Below, piece by piece: positions 11,071 to 21,839 of a stretch of DNA of 64,000 nucleotides. Origin of the DNA: Pseudoxanthomonas wuyuanensis (GTDB taxonomy: Bacteria; Pseudomonadota; Gammaproteobacteria; Xanthomonadales; Xanthomonadaceae); assembly GCF_900215535.1 (NCBI RefSeq), contig NZ_OCND01000009.1:85290-149289 (forward strand), written 5' to 3'. The first letter of the stretch is position 1, and each line of letters opens with the position of its first letter. A model generated the notes under the pieces. That model worked only from the letters and a program-made list of their open reading frames with translations, had not been told where the DNA came from and did not search any database. A program made the translations under genes and the position numbers.

Positions 11071-12306
11071 ATGGCACATTTCGAACTGGTTGAAAAAATG
11101 GCTCCGAATGCGGTGATCAAGGTCATCGGCGTCGGCGGCGGCGGCGGCAATGCGGTCGCGCACATGGTCAGCGGCAGCGTCGACGGGGTGGAATTCATCA
11201 CCGCCAACACCGATGCGCAGGCGATCAAGAACTGCGGCGCCAAGTTGCAGCTGCAGCTGGGCGGCAACGTCACCAAGGGCCTGGGCGCGGGCGCCAACCC
11301 GGAAGTCGGCCGGCAGGCGGCGCTGGAAGATCGCGAGCGCATCATCGAGGCGCTGGAAGGCGCCGACATGGTGTTCATCACCGCCGGCATGGGCGGCGGC
11401 ACCGGCACCGGCGCCGCGCCGGTGGTCGCGCAGCTGGCCAAGGAAATGGGCATCCTGACCGTGGCCGTGGTCACCAAGCCGTTCCCGTTCGAGGGCCGCC
11501 GGCGCATGCAGGTGGCGCTGAAGGGCATCGAGGAGCTGTCGCACCACTGCGATTCGCTGATCACCATTCCCAACGAGAAGCTGATCACGGTGCTGGGCCG
11601 CAACGCGACGATGATCCAGGCGTTCCGCGCCGCCAACGACGTGCTGCTGGGAGCGGTGCAGGGCATTGCCGATCTGATCGTGCGCCCGGGCCTGATCAAC
11701 GTCGACTTTGCCGACGTGCGCACGGTGATGAGCGAAATGGGTCTGGCGATGATGGGCACCGGTTCGGCACGCGGCGACGACCGCGCGCAGGCCGCGGCCG
11801 AGAGCGCCATCCAGAATCCGCTGCTGGACGACGTCAACCTGTCCGGCGCCAACGGCATCCTGGTCAACATCACCGCCGGCCCCGACTTCACGATGGCCGA
11901 GTTCGACGAAGTGGGCCGCACCATCGAAGGCTTCGCTTCCGAGGACGCCACCGTGGTGCTGGGCACCGTGCTGGATCCGGACATGCAGGACGAGGTGCGC
12001 GTGACCGTGGTCGCGACCGGCCTGAACCGTGCCGCCGTGCGCCAGCCGGTGCGCGGCGATCTGGGCGGCAGCCAGCGCGAGCCGATGCGTGCGCCGATCA
12101 AGCTGGTCCGCGACGGCACCACCGGCATGCCCATCCACGACGCCGTCGCCGGCATGGACCCGGTGGCCGATGCGGTCGGTTCGCTGGGATTGCGCCGCGG
12201 CGGCGGTTCCGTGGCGGCCAGCGCACCGGCCTCGGCGCCGGCTGCGGCGGAACTGCCCAGCGACTACCTGGACATCCCGGCGTTCCTGCGTCGCCAGGCC
12301 GACTGA
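11071..12306 (+). CDS. ftsZ: Cell division GTPase FtsZ
   Basis: Tubulin-like GTPase that forms the Z ring. 411 residues. The N-terminal domain has [15 protein letters not shown], the tubulin signature [13 protein letters not shown] and the [18 protein letters not shown]7-loop region. After a variable linker the conserved C-terminal peptide [11 protein letters not shown], which binds FtsA and ZipA-type partners, is intact. AGAGGAC precedes the ATG. It closes the dcw cluster; two GC-rich hairpins follow. Confidence 0.98.
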   Translation: MAHFELVEKMAPNAVIKVIGVGGGGGNAVAHMVSGSVDGVEFITANTDAQAIKNCGAKLQLQLGGNVTKGLGAGANPEVGRQAALEDRERIIEALEGADMVFITAGMGGGTGTGAAPVVAQLAKEMGILTVAVVTKPFPFEGRRRMQVALKGIEELSHHCDSLITIPNEKLITVLGRNATMIQAFRAANDVLLGAVQGIADLIVRPGLINVDFADVRTVMSEMGLAMMGTGSARGDDRAQAAAESAIQNPLLDDVNLSGANGILVNITAGPDFTMAEFDEVGRTIEGFASEDATVVLGTVLDPDMQDEVRVTVVATGLNRAAVRQPVRGDLGGSQREPMRAPIKLVRDGTTGMPIHDAVAGMDPVADAVGSLGLRRGGGSVAASAPASAPAAAELPSDYLDIPAFLRRQAD

Positions 12307-12355
12307 CCGAGTCCCTGATTCGCCAGCCGGATTGATTGGAGTTACCTGAAGCAGT

Positions 12356-12466
12356 CCCCTCCCTTGCGCAAGCAGGGAGGGCTGGGGAGGGTAAGTCAGG
12401 GATGACTGCTCGAGTTCCTGATGCAGCCCCCTCCCTTGCGCAAGCAGGGGAGGGCTGGGGAGGGGT
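12356..12466. repeat. Pair of CCCTCCC/GGGAGGG hairpins after ftsZ
   Basis: Two near-copies, about 70 bases apart, of CCCCTCCCTTGCGCAAGCA followed by a G-rich complement. Each can fold with CCCTCCC pairing to GGGAGGG, and each has the inner palindrome TTGCGCAA. They could terminate or stabilise the ftsZ transcript, but neither has a clean T-run after it. Confidence 0.7.
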
Positions 12467-12721
12467 AAGCCGGGGCCGTTGACGGTTCGGCATCGTGATC
12501 TGTCGAGTGCGGACTTCGCACCGCTCGGTAGTCAACGAGAGCCGGACTGCCAAGGCGCCGCGGGCCCTTCTCCGCCCCTCGCCTGCCTACCGCAGGGGAG
12601 GAAGCAAAGCCATGTCCCTTCGCTGCCGGGTCGTCCGGCCCGGCAGCATTTTGTTTCCGGCAAGGCTGAAAAGAGCCCTACCAGCGGATTGTTTCGGTAG
12701 TGGGACACACCGGATCTTCCG

Positions 12722-12750
12722 TTAAGATTCAGCTAATTGCGTGCTATTCT
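12722..12750 (+). promoter_or_regulatory. Candidate sigma-70 promoter for lpxC
   Basis: TTAAGA (12722-12727) and TATTCT (12745-12750) are separated by exactly 17 bases, each matching four of six consensus positions. It would give a leader of about 28 bases before the lpxC ATG. Confidence 0.45.
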
Positions 12751-12784
12751 CACCGCTCTCGCAGCACCTCCCACGTCCGAGCCA

Positions 12785-13699
12785 ATGGCCCAGCAACGCA
12801 CCCTCAAGAATGTGATCCGCGCCACCGGCGTGGGCCTGCACAGCGGCGAAAAGGTCTACATGACGCTGCGGCCGGCTCCGATCGATGCCGGCATCATGTT
12901 CCGGCGCGTGGATCTGGACCCGGTGATCGAAATTCCCGCCAGCGCCGAGCTGGTGACCGAAACCACGCTATGCACCGGCTTGAGCCGCGAAGGCGCCAAG
13001 GTGCAGACGGTCGAGCACCTGATGTCGGCGCTGGCCGGCCTGGGCGTGGACAATGTCTATGTGGAACTGTCCTCGGCCGAGCTGCCGATCATGGACGGTT
13101 CCGCCGGTCCGTTCGTGTTCCTGCTGCAGTCCGCCGGCATCGTCGAACAGAACGCGCCCAAGCGCTTCATCCGCATCCTGCGCCCGGTCGAAGTGACCGA
13201 CGGCGACAAGGTCGCCCGCTTCGAGCCCTACGACGGTTTCCGTATCGGTTTCACGGTCAAGTTCGATCACCCGATGATTCCGGCTTCGCAGTCGCGGGCC
13301 GAGGTGGACTTTTCCACCGGCGCCTACATCAAGGAAGTGGCGCGTGCGCGCACCTTCGGCTTCATGCGCGATCTGGAATACATGCGCGAGCGCAACCTGG
13401 GCCTGGGCGGTTCGATGGACAATGCCATCGTGCTGGACGAGTTCCGCGTGCTCAACGACGACGGCCTGCGCTACGCCGACGAGTTCGTGCGCCACAAGAT
13501 CCTCGACGCCATCGGCGATCTCTATCTCGCCGGCCGCCCCATCCTGGGGGCCTATGAGGGCTACAAATCCGGCCATGCGCTCAACAACAAGCTGGTGCGC
13601 GCACTGATGGCGGAAACCTCGGCCTGGGAAGAGGTGAGCTTCGACCCGGCCCAGCGCCCGGCACCGGTCGCCTACGGCAATCCGGCGCTGGCCGGCTGA
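12785..13699 (+). CDS. lpxC: UDP-3-O-acyl-N-acetylglucosamine deacetylase LpxC
   Basis: Zinc enzyme for the committed step of lipid A synthesis. 304 residues, the normal length, starting [21 protein letters not shown]. The zinc ligands are visible as the histidine in [15 protein letters not shown] and the HKILDAIGD segment (histidine and aspartate); the catalytic stretch [16 protein letters not shown] and the loop [12 protein letters not shown] are present. A longer reading from 12737 adds 16 residues that do not look like LpxC, so the ATG at 12785 was chosen. It sits next to the dcw cluster, as in many gammaproteobacteria. Confidence 0.97.
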   Translation: MAQQRTLKNVIRATGVGLHSGEKVYMTLRPAPIDAGIMFRRVDLDPVIEIPASAELVTETTLCTGLSREGAKVQTVEHLMSALAGLGVDNVYVELSSAELPIMDGSAGPFVFLLQSAGIVEQNAPKRFIRILRPVEVTDGDKVARFEPYDGFRIGFTVKFDHPMIPASQSRAEVDFSTGAYIKEVARARTFGFMRDLEYMRERNLGLGGSMDNAIVLDEFRVLNDDGLRYADEFVRHKILDAIGDLYLAGRPILGAYEGYKSGHALNNKLVRALMAETSAWEEVSFDPAQRPAPVAYGNPALAG

Positions 13700-14092
13700 C
13701 CGCTGGGCCAGCGCCCAGAACCTGTTCGCGATCTCCGGCGGCACGTCAGGGGCTGCCTTGCGGGGCGACGTGACTCGCGATGAAGCCTCCGTCATGACCG
13801 ACCGGGGCGGGCATGCCCGCGCCACTCCCGCAAGGATTTTGGTCTTGCAGAGCCGGGTTGGCTGGCCGCTGCTTCGCCCTGGACCTGCGGGCGGTTACGG
13901 GATCGCGCACAGATCTTCCGGCTATTCCTGAACAGGTAACCCGGTTTCCGAGGCCCGCGGTGTTGCGATTACGCAATGCCGGAAATGTGACTCGTCACAT
14001 CGGGCATTTCTGAATTTAACACAAAAATAACGAATGACTAACGACCGGATCGCCTTCCGCCGGTAGTATGCGTTGGCCTGTGCGCCCGGGAC
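13700..14092. other. Convergent gap between lpxC and dciA
   Basis: 393 bases between the 3' ends of lpxC (+) and dciA (-). No gene was supported. A GCGGGCATGCCCGCGCCACT palindromic stretch lies near 13805-13826, with a similar one near 54788-54810. An exact 7-bp dyad, ATGTGAC-TC-GTCACAT, lies at 13985-14000, followed by an AT-rich stretch. Confidence 0.6.
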
Positions 14093-14572
14093 TTAACGTT
14101 TCCGGCCGCCGCGCCGGTGGTCGGGAGTGGTATCCGGTTCCGCGGAGACGGAATCGTTCAGGGATGCCAGGACAGCTGACAGCGCTTTGCGCGCAGTTTC
14201 CGAAAGTGGGTTGACCGCACGTTGGGCCGGTTGTGCTGGGCTGAGCGGCGTGGTCGAGGTTTTGATGGTCACTTCGGTGGCCTTCAGTCCGATGGATTGG
14301 GCCGCGTTGATAAGTTCGGGTGCGGCAAGGCGCAGTTTGGCCCGCCACACAGGGGAGTCGACGATAAAAACGAGCCGCCGTCCATCCGCGACATTCGCCA
14401 ACCGGCAATGCTGCGACAGGGCCGGGGGTAAACAGGGGCGAAGTTGCTGTTCCAGAGCGTCGAGCCAGAGGGCCCGCCGCACCGGGTCGGTGGCGGCATC
14501 CGACATCGCTGCCTGCAGGGCAGGTTGCGGGGTGCTGGCGGGGCGACGCGTTCTGGACTTCGGATCAGACAT
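14093..14572 (-). CDS. dciA: DciA-type (DUF721) replicative-helicase loader
   Basis: 159 residues with the DUF721 layout: a basic N-terminus, then a KH-like core (LWLDALEQQLRPCLPPALSQHCRLANV, GRRLVFIVDSPVWRAKLRLAAPEL, EVTIKTS) and a disordered basic tail. DciA proteins help load the DnaB helicase in bacteria that lack DnaC or DnaI; this role is taken from the family, not shown here. The gene diverges from the M23 peptidase with only 8 bases between start codons, so the two promoters must overlap the neighbouring coding sequences. Its position between lpxC and secA is typical of Xanthomonadaceae. Confidence 0.85.
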   Translation of the reverse strand: MSDPKSRTRRPASTPQPALQAAMSDAATDPVRRALWLDALEQQLRPCLPPALSQHCRLANVADGRRLVFIVDSPVWRAKLRLAAPELINAAQSIGLKATEVTIKTSTTPLSPAQPAQRAVNPLSETARKALSAVLASLNDSVSAEPDTTPDHRRGGRKR

Positions 14573-14580
14573 CGGTATCT

Positions 14581-15531
14581 ATGACTTTTCAAAACATCGC
14601 TAACAATACACGCGCCTGGTTGGCCGAATCGCTGACAAGAAAATCAAACCAGGTACGTGGCGTCTTCATCGCGCGGCCGTTGGCCAGCGCAGGTTTTCTT
14701 CTCATGGCAGGGTTGGTGGCCGGTGTCGGCGGCCGCAGCGCGCTGGGGATGGCCCAGGTGTCGATGCTGCAGGCCAGCGCCGAGCAGCGCGACAGCGAGC
14801 TTGCCCAGGTCCGCCGCGGCGCCCAGCAGGAAATCAACGCCATGGCCGCGCGTCTTGGCGAGCTGCAGGCCCAGGCCAACCGTCTCAACGCATTGGGCGA
14901 CCGCCTGACCCGGGTCGGCCAGCTGCAGGACGGCGAATTCGATTTCAACGAACCGGTCGGCCTGGGCGGCAACGACGTCAGCTACGACATGAAGCCGGCC
15001 GAACTGCAATCCGGCGTGGAGCGGCTGGAGCGCCAGTTCGCCGCTTCCGGCCAGCAGCTGTCGGTGCTGGAAGCGCTGCTGTTCAACCGCGAGCTGGACA
15101 AGAACGCCACCCCGTCGCGGATGCCGATCGCCAACAGCTACATCACCTCCGGCTTCGGCGGCCGCGCCGACCCGTTCGGCGGCGGCGGCCAGTACCACAA
15201 GGGCATCGACTTCAAGGCCAGGGTCGGCGACCCGGTGCTGGCGGTGGCCGATGGCGTGGTCAGCTTCGCCGGCGTCAAGGGCGGCTACGGCAACGTCATC
15301 GACGTGGACCATGGCAATGGCTACATCACCCGTTATGCGCACAACTCGCGGCTGACGGTGAAGGCCGGCGACCTGGTCCGGGTGGGTCAGGAGGTGGCCA
15401 AGGCCGGCTCCAGCGGCCGTTCCACCGGCGCGCACGTGCATTTCGAAGTCTGGGAGAACGGGCGCGTGGTCAATCCGCGCAAGTTCCTCGGCGACGGCCC
15501 GACGCCGGTGGGTGCAGTGAAGCGAGGGTAG
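14581..15531 (+). CDS. M23-family (LytM-type) metallopeptidase, membrane-anchored
   Basis: 316 residues. An N-terminal membrane segment lies near residues 36-52 (ASAGFLLMAGLVAGVGG), then a helical, likely coiled-coil region (residues 60-160) and a C-terminal peptidase domain. The zinc motifs HKGIDF and HVHFEVW are intact, as is the GYGNVIDVDHGNGYITRYAH core, so the enzyme should be active on peptidoglycan crosslinks in the periplasm. This differs from the degenerate LytM domains of EnvC and NlpD. A start downstream is possible because the 5' end nearly abuts dciA. It lies just upstream of secA. Confidence 0.9.
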   Translation: MTFQNIANNTRAWLAESLTRKSNQVRGVFIARPLASAGFLLMAGLVAGVGGRSALGMAQVSMLQASAEQRDSELAQVRRGAQQEINAMAARLGELQAQANRLNALGDRLTRVGQLQDGEFDFNEPVGLGGNDVSYDMKPAELQSGVERLERQFAASGQQLSVLEALLFNRELDKNATPSRMPIANSYITSGFGGRADPFGGGGQYHKGIDFKARVGDPVLAVADGVVSFAGVKGGYGNVIDVDHGNGYITRYAHNSRLTVKAGDLVRVGQEVAKAGSSGRSTGAHVHFEVWENGRVVNPRKFLGDGPTPVGAVKRG

Positions 15532-15684
15532 AGCGGGCCTTTGGCCCGCCGTTGCCGTCCAACCGGCCTTCGCAGCCGCCGCTGGATCGCTAGTGTTTGG
15601 CGCGTGAATCTCTCTCCCAGGGGCGATTCTGATGATGGTTCCTGTGCCGCCGCGATGGCAGTGGCAGGCCACGGCCTACCCTAC

Positions 15685-15716
15685 TTGATTCCCCCGGAGC
15701 CGCCCCAAGCTACAAT
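15685..15716 (+). promoter_or_regulatory. Possible secA promoter
   Basis: TACAAT (15711-15716) is a good -10 hexamer; the only -35 candidate, TTGATT (15685-15690), is 20 bases away, longer than usual. A start near 15723 would place the hairpin at 15730 at the very 5' end of the secA leader. Confidence 0.3.
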
Positions 15717-15729
15717 AGGCCGTTGCCAG

Positions 15730-15758
15730 ACAGGGCGCATTGCGCCCTGTTTCGTTTT
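15730..15758 (+). terminator. Terminator-like hairpin in front of secA
   Basis: ACAGGGCGC (15730-15738) pairs perfectly with GCGCCCTGT (15742-15750) around a three-base loop, followed by TTCGTTTT. It lies 200 bases after the M23 stop and 60 bases before the secA ATG. It could end the upstream transcript or act as an attenuator in the secA leader. Confidence 0.6.
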
Positions 15759-15817
15759 GGGCGCCAGGGGTGATTGCTGGTGCGCCCCCGACGCTCCTTT
15801 CCAATCCGGTTCCCTAC

Positions 15818-18574
<2,757 letters not shown>

Positions 18575-18934
18575 TACCGGGCGCAGCCCGTGCTTTCCAT
18601 CGCCGCCGCCATCGCGCAGCTGGTGTTGCGCCCCCCTCACCCCAACCCTCTCCCCCGCGAGCGGGGGAGAGGGGGCTAAAAGCAAATCGGGATGCTTCCG
18701 CCGCACGCGTACGCCCTTGCCCTTTTCCTCTCCCCCATACATGGGGGAGAGGATGCCGAAGGCAGGTGAGGGGGGAGCGGAGTCGGTAGCGTTGCGGAAG
18801 AGGCGCATGCCGCGTTCGCAGTGCGGCCACGTGGTGCCCCGGCAGCCGCACACGGTCACGGAAACCCGCAGCGAGCGCGGGTATTCCGCACAAACCAATT
18901 GCGTTTCGCCGCCGAATACCGGCAAGCTTCGGTC
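18575..18934. other. Intergenic region between secA and the Nudix gene
   Basis: 360 bases, mostly repeat. GGGCGCAGCCCGTGCTTTCC (18579-18598) directly follows the secA stop and recurs at 19947-19969 and 21784-21805. A composite palindromic element fills 18631-18775. The remainder has no gene I can support. Confidence 0.7.
18631..18775. repeat. Composite palindromic element after secA
   Basis: Outer arms CCCCCCTCACC (18631-18641) and GGTGAGGGGGG (18765-18775) are exact complements. Inside are two further hairpins: CCCTCTCCCCCGCGAGCGGG followed by GGAGAGGG near 18646-18674, and CCTCTCCCCC ... GGGGGAGAGG near 18727-18752. A fragment of the same family lies near 21748-21780. Confidence 0.75.
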
Positions 18935-19906
18935 ATGTCCGACGAAAAACCGCTCAGGTCCATCCATGTCGTGGCCGGTGTCATCACCGACGCCCGCGGC
19001 CGCATCCTGCTGGCCCGGCGTACCGAGGGCCGGGATCTGGCCGGACGCTGGGAATTTCCGGGCGGCAAGCGCGAACCGGGCGAGACGCCAGAAGATGCGC
19101 TGATCCGGGAACTGCAGGAAGAACTGGGCATCACCCCCAAGGTTGGCCCGGCGCTGATCAACGTGCCGCAGCATTACCCCGACAAACGCCTGCGCCTGGA
19201 CGTACGCTACGTAACGGCCTGGGAAGGCCATCCGCGCGGCCACGAAGGACAAGCGCTGGCCTGGGTGGCGCCGGACAAGTTGCCGCGCTACGACATGCCG
19301 CCGGCGGATCGTCCGGTGGTGGCGGCGCTGCTGCACCCGGATCGCTATCTGGTCACACCGGAACCGGGCGACGATGATGCCGGCTGGCTGGCCAGCCTGC
19401 AGCAGGCCATCGACAGCGGCATCCGCCGGGTCCAACTGCGCGCGCGCGGCATCGATGGCGCGCGTTGGCGCAACCTGGCCAAGGCGGCGGTGCGGCATTG
19501 CCGCAAGGCCAAGGTGGAGGTGCTGATAAACGCCGATATCGAACTGGCCCGCGAGCTGGGCACCGGCGTCCACCTGCGCGCGGCCCAGCTTGCGGAGCTG
19601 TCGGCGCGGCCCCTGCCGGACACGGCAGTGGTCGCGGTGTCCTGCCACAACGCCAAGGAGCTGCAACGGGCCGAAGCCATCGGCTGCGACTTCGCGGTAC
19701 TCGGCACCCTGAAATCCTCCGCCAGCCACCTTGGCGTCGCACCGTTGGGTTGGGATGGATTCGCGAAACTGCGAGAAGCGGTATCGCTGCCTATTTACGC
19801 CATCGGCGGCATGAGCGCAGACGACATAGGACAAGCGCGCCAGCACGGCGCCCAAGGCGTCGCCGCCATTCGCGCACTGTGGCCGGTGGCGTTGGCGACG
19901 GTCTGA
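18935..19906 (+). CDS. Nudix hydrolase fused to a ThiE-like domain
   Basis: 323 residues in two domains. Residues 1-130 are a MutT-like Nudix hydrolase with a complete Nudix box (GGKREPGETPEDALIRELQ continuing EELGI), likely cleaving oxidised or other nucleoside triphosphates. Residues about 150-323 resemble thiamine-phosphate synthase/TenI TIM barrels (IRRVQLRARGIDGARWRNLA, VLINADIELARELGTGVHL, IYAIGGMSADDIGQARQHGA), but the usual pyrophosphate-binding loop is replaced by VLGTLKSSASHLGVAPLGW, so TMP synthase activity is doubtful. Such fusions are known in gammaproteobacteria. The ATG at 18935 was chosen because the Nudix fold begins right after it; upstream residues look non-coding. Confidence 0.88.
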   Translation: MSDEKPLRSIHVVAGVITDARGRILLARRTEGRDLAGRWEFPGGKREPGETPEDALIRELQEELGITPKVGPALINVPQHYPDKRLRLDVRYVTAWEGHPRGHEGQALAWVAPDKLPRYDMPPADRPVVAALLHPDRYLVTPEPGDDDAGWLASLQQAIDSGIRRVQLRARGIDGARWRNLAKAAVRHCRKAKVEVLINADIELARELGTGVHLRAAQLAELSARPLPDTAVVAVSCHNAKELQRAEAIGCDFAVLGTLKSSASHLGVAPLGWDGFAKLREAVSLPIYAIGGMSADDIGQARQHGAQGVAAIRALWPVALATV

Positions 19907-19965
19907 TCGGGGGCGCAAGCGTTCCGCCATCTGCAGTGGAGCGGGAAGTGCGCAGCCCGTGCTTT

Positions 19966-20267
19966 TCACTCCAACGCGCGCAGGACATCTTCGGCAACCG
20001 TATCAGGCTGCTTCAGCATGTCGTGGTTCCAATAGCGTTTGTCCCGGTAACCCTGCGACGCCAGCCAGGCGGTACGGGCCGCGTCCGATTCCGCATTGTC
20101 CAGATGCTGGCCGCCGTCGATTTCGACAATCAAGCGCTTTTCGAAACAGACAAAATCGACGCGGTAATCGCCAAGTGGCTGCTGGCGCCTGAACTTGGGC
20201 GCCTGCAAGCGGCCTGTGCGCAGCAACTGCCAATCTTCCGCTCCGCATCGGTGGCGCCGGTGCGCAT
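19966..20267 (-). pseudogene. DUF559 (Vsr-like) endonuclease-domain gene, frameshifted
   Basis: The main frame (TTG at 20226 to 19966, 86 codons) reads KFRRQQPLGDYRVDFVCFE, then KRLIVEIDGGQHL and YRDKRYWNHDML, the conserved core of DUF559 proteins. The expected N-terminus is in another frame: an ATG at 20267 gives MRTGATDAERK, then a missing base near 20234 would restore WQLLRTGRLQAPKF. With one base added, the two parts join into a normal DUF559 protein of about 100 residues. So this is either a real single-base-deletion pseudogene or a sequencing error. It is adjacent to coaE. Confidence 0.75.
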
Positions 20268-20303
20268 GCGCCTGGCCAGGGGAGCCGACCGTGGGGGACG
20301 GAT

Positions 20304-20924
20304 TTATCCTGCCATCGCGCTGGCCAGCACCCGGTAGCGCGCGTCCAGCTCGGCCACTGCGGTTTGCAGGTGAGCGATGTCGCCGTCGTTGATCACCACA
20401 TCATCAGCCAGCGCTAATCGCTGGGCGCGGCTGGCCTGGGCGTCGATCATCCGGTCGGCTAGCTCGGCGTCGATGCCGTCACGCTGCATCAGCCGCGCTT
20501 TCTGGGTGGCGACCGGTGCGTCCACCACCAGAATCCGGTCCAGCCATGGGTAGCGGGCGCGGCCGCCGCCTTCGGTCAACAACGGCGCCATGGCCACCGC
20601 GTACCGGCCTGGCGCGTTTTCGCAAAGGACCCGCATGCGTTCGCGGATGATCGGATGCAACAGGCCCTCCAGCACGCGCCGCTGCGCATCGTCGCCGAAT
20701 ACCCGCGCGCGCAGCGCGGCGCGGTCCAGCCGGCCATCGGCCTGCAGCACGTCATTGCCGAAATGCGCCACCACGGCGGCCAATGCCGGTTGCCCGGGTT
20801 CGACCGCTTCCCGCGCAATCAGATCGGCATCCACCACGACCACATCGTGCGCGATGAAGGCTTTTTCGATGGCGCTCTTGCCGGACGCAATGCCGCCGGT
20901 CAGCCCGATGATGTAATCGCTCAT
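20304..20924 (-). CDS. coaE: Dephospho-CoA kinase CoaE
   Basis: Phosphorylates dephospho-CoA in the last step of coenzyme A synthesis. 206 residues. The P-loop IGLTGGIASGKS is at the N-terminus, followed by VVDADLIAREAVEPGQPAL, the HPIIRERM helix and the VDAPVATQKARLMQRDG lid region. In many gammaproteobacteria coaE directly follows pilD on the same strand; here pilD is upstream on the same strand but a toxin-antitoxin pair in the opposite direction separates them. Confidence 0.95.
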   Translation of the reverse strand: MSDYIIGLTGGIASGKSAIEKAFIAHDVVVVDADLIAREAVEPGQPALAAVVAHFGNDVLQADGRLDRAALRARVFGDDAQRRVLEGLLHPIIRERMRVLCENAPGRYAVAMAPLLTEGGGRARYPWLDRILVVDAPVATQKARLMQRDGIDAELADRMIDAQASRAQRLALADDVVINDGDIAHLQTAVAELDARYRVLASAMAG

Positions 20925-21121
20925 GCCGGGATTATCGCTGAGTCACAATAGTCGTGCGGACCTTGGAAAGCGCGGAGTCGACGCTGCGTCCCCTCTCCGG
21001 CAACGAGAGGGAGCTTCGCCAAACTGAACGGATGGAGCTATTCGTCCTAACTTGACAGCCGACCTCAAGTAATGAAAACGTATATATTTCATCAACACCA
21101 AAGGCCGTCGAGGTCGTCGTC

Positions 21122-21400
21122 ATGTCGAAAGAAGCCGTGTTCACGATGAAGCTGGAACCCGAATTGCGGGATCAGTTCATGGCCGAGGCCGAGGCGGCGC
21201 ATCGCCCTGCCTCGCAGGTGGTGAGGGAACTGATGCGCGAGTTTGTTCAACGTCAGCGCCAAGCGCGGGAGTACGACGAATTCCTGCAACGCAAGGTGGA
21301 AGTGGCCCGGAGTTCGGTGCGGTCGGGGAAAGGCCAATCCAACGATGAGATCGAAGCCAAGTTCGCCGCGCGGCGTTCCAAGGTGTCGAATCAGGAGTGA
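21122..21400 (+). CDS. Ribbon-helix-helix antitoxin
   Basis: 92 residues. The N-terminal part (FTMKLEPELRDQFMAEAEAA, then ASQVVRELMREFVQ) is a ribbon-helix-helix fold like CopG/ParD-type antitoxins; the charged C-terminal half is likely the toxin-binding, protease-sensitive region. Its stop overlaps the toxin start (GTGA), the normal order antitoxin first. GAGGT sits upstream of the ATG. Such pairs usually repress their own promoter; an AT-rich stretch (21070-21090) and a TTGACA at 21052 lie upstream, but no properly spaced -10 was found. Confidence 0.82.
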   Translation: MSKEAVFTMKLEPELRDQFMAEAEAAHRPASQVVRELMREFVQRQRQAREYDEFLQRKVEVARSSVRSGKGQSNDEIEAKFAARRSKVSNQE

Positions 21401-21687
21401 GGGTGCTCTGGACGCCAGAGGCTGAGCAGGACCGCGACACCATCTGGGATGCGATTGCGGCCGACAACCCGCCCGCCGCGGTTCGGATGGATCAACTTTT
21501 TAGCCAGGCCGCCGCAAAGCTGGCGAAATTCCCGATGCTCGGGCATGCCGGAAAGATCCCCGGCACTCGCGAATGGATTCCTCACGAGAGCTACCGACTG
21601 GTGTATGAGATCGCGAACGACGAAAGCGCCCTATGGGTGCTGGCCCTGGTCCATACAGCGCGCCAATGGCCCGCGGTGAGGGACTGA
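21397..21687 (+). CDS. RelE/ParE-family toxin
   Basis: 96 residues from a GTG start: MRVLWTPEAEQDRDTIWDAI, then the helix region, GTREWIPHESYRLVYEI and WVLALVHTARQWP. This matches ParE/RelE plasmid-stabilisation toxins, which either inhibit gyrase or cut mRNA at ribosomes; which of these applies cannot be told from sequence. It forms a type II module with the preceding antitoxin. The pair is inserted head-on between coaE and pilD. Confidence 0.85.
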   Translation: MRVLWTPEAEQDRDTIWDAIAADNPPAAVRMDQLFSQAAAKLAKFPMLGHAGKIPGTREWIPHESYRLVYEIANDESALWVLALVHTARQWPAVRD

Positions 21688-21783
21688 GCAATCAACCGCT
21701 TGACCGTTCCTGTCACTTCTAGGAATCCGAGAGGAGCGGCCATTTCGCGGGAGAGGGTGCCCGCGAAGCGGGGGAGAGGGGAC

Positions 21784-21805
21784 GGGCGCAGCCCGTGCTC
21801 TTCAT
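21784..21805. repeat. GGGCGCAGCCCGTGC short repeat, third copy
   Basis: GGGCGCAGCCCGTGCTCTTC matches copies at 18579-18600 and 19947-19969. All three lie just after a gene's 3' end. GGGC and GCCC can pair around GCA, giving a tiny hairpin. Confidence 0.6.
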
Positions 21806-21839
21806 CCCGGCCGCAAGAATGTGCAGCTGGCGCTACGAC

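Larger units (their letters stand above)
12307..12784. other. Intergenic region between ftsZ and lpxC
   Basis: 478 bases without a supported gene. It holds two related hairpins (12356-12382 and 12427-12466), a third C-rich/G-rich stretch near 12565-12602, and a candidate lpxC promoter near 12722-12750. Short open frames here have no recognisable product. Confidence 0.7.

Noticed and set aside
15532..15817. A secM-like arrest-peptide gene upstream of secA
   Set aside because: No open frame with a signal peptide and a FXXXXWIXXXXGIRAGP-like end is found; the upstream gene is a normal M23 peptidase.
19400..19906. C-terminal part of the Nudix gene as an independent thiE gene
   Set aside because: There is no stop, ribosome-binding site or start between the two domains, and key thiamine-phosphate synthase loop residues are changed.
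21052..21090. Promoter for the TA pair using the perfect TTGACA at 21052
   Set aside because: No -10 hexamer lies 15-19 bases downstream; the AT-rich TATATATT is 23 or more bases away, so it was mentioned only as context.
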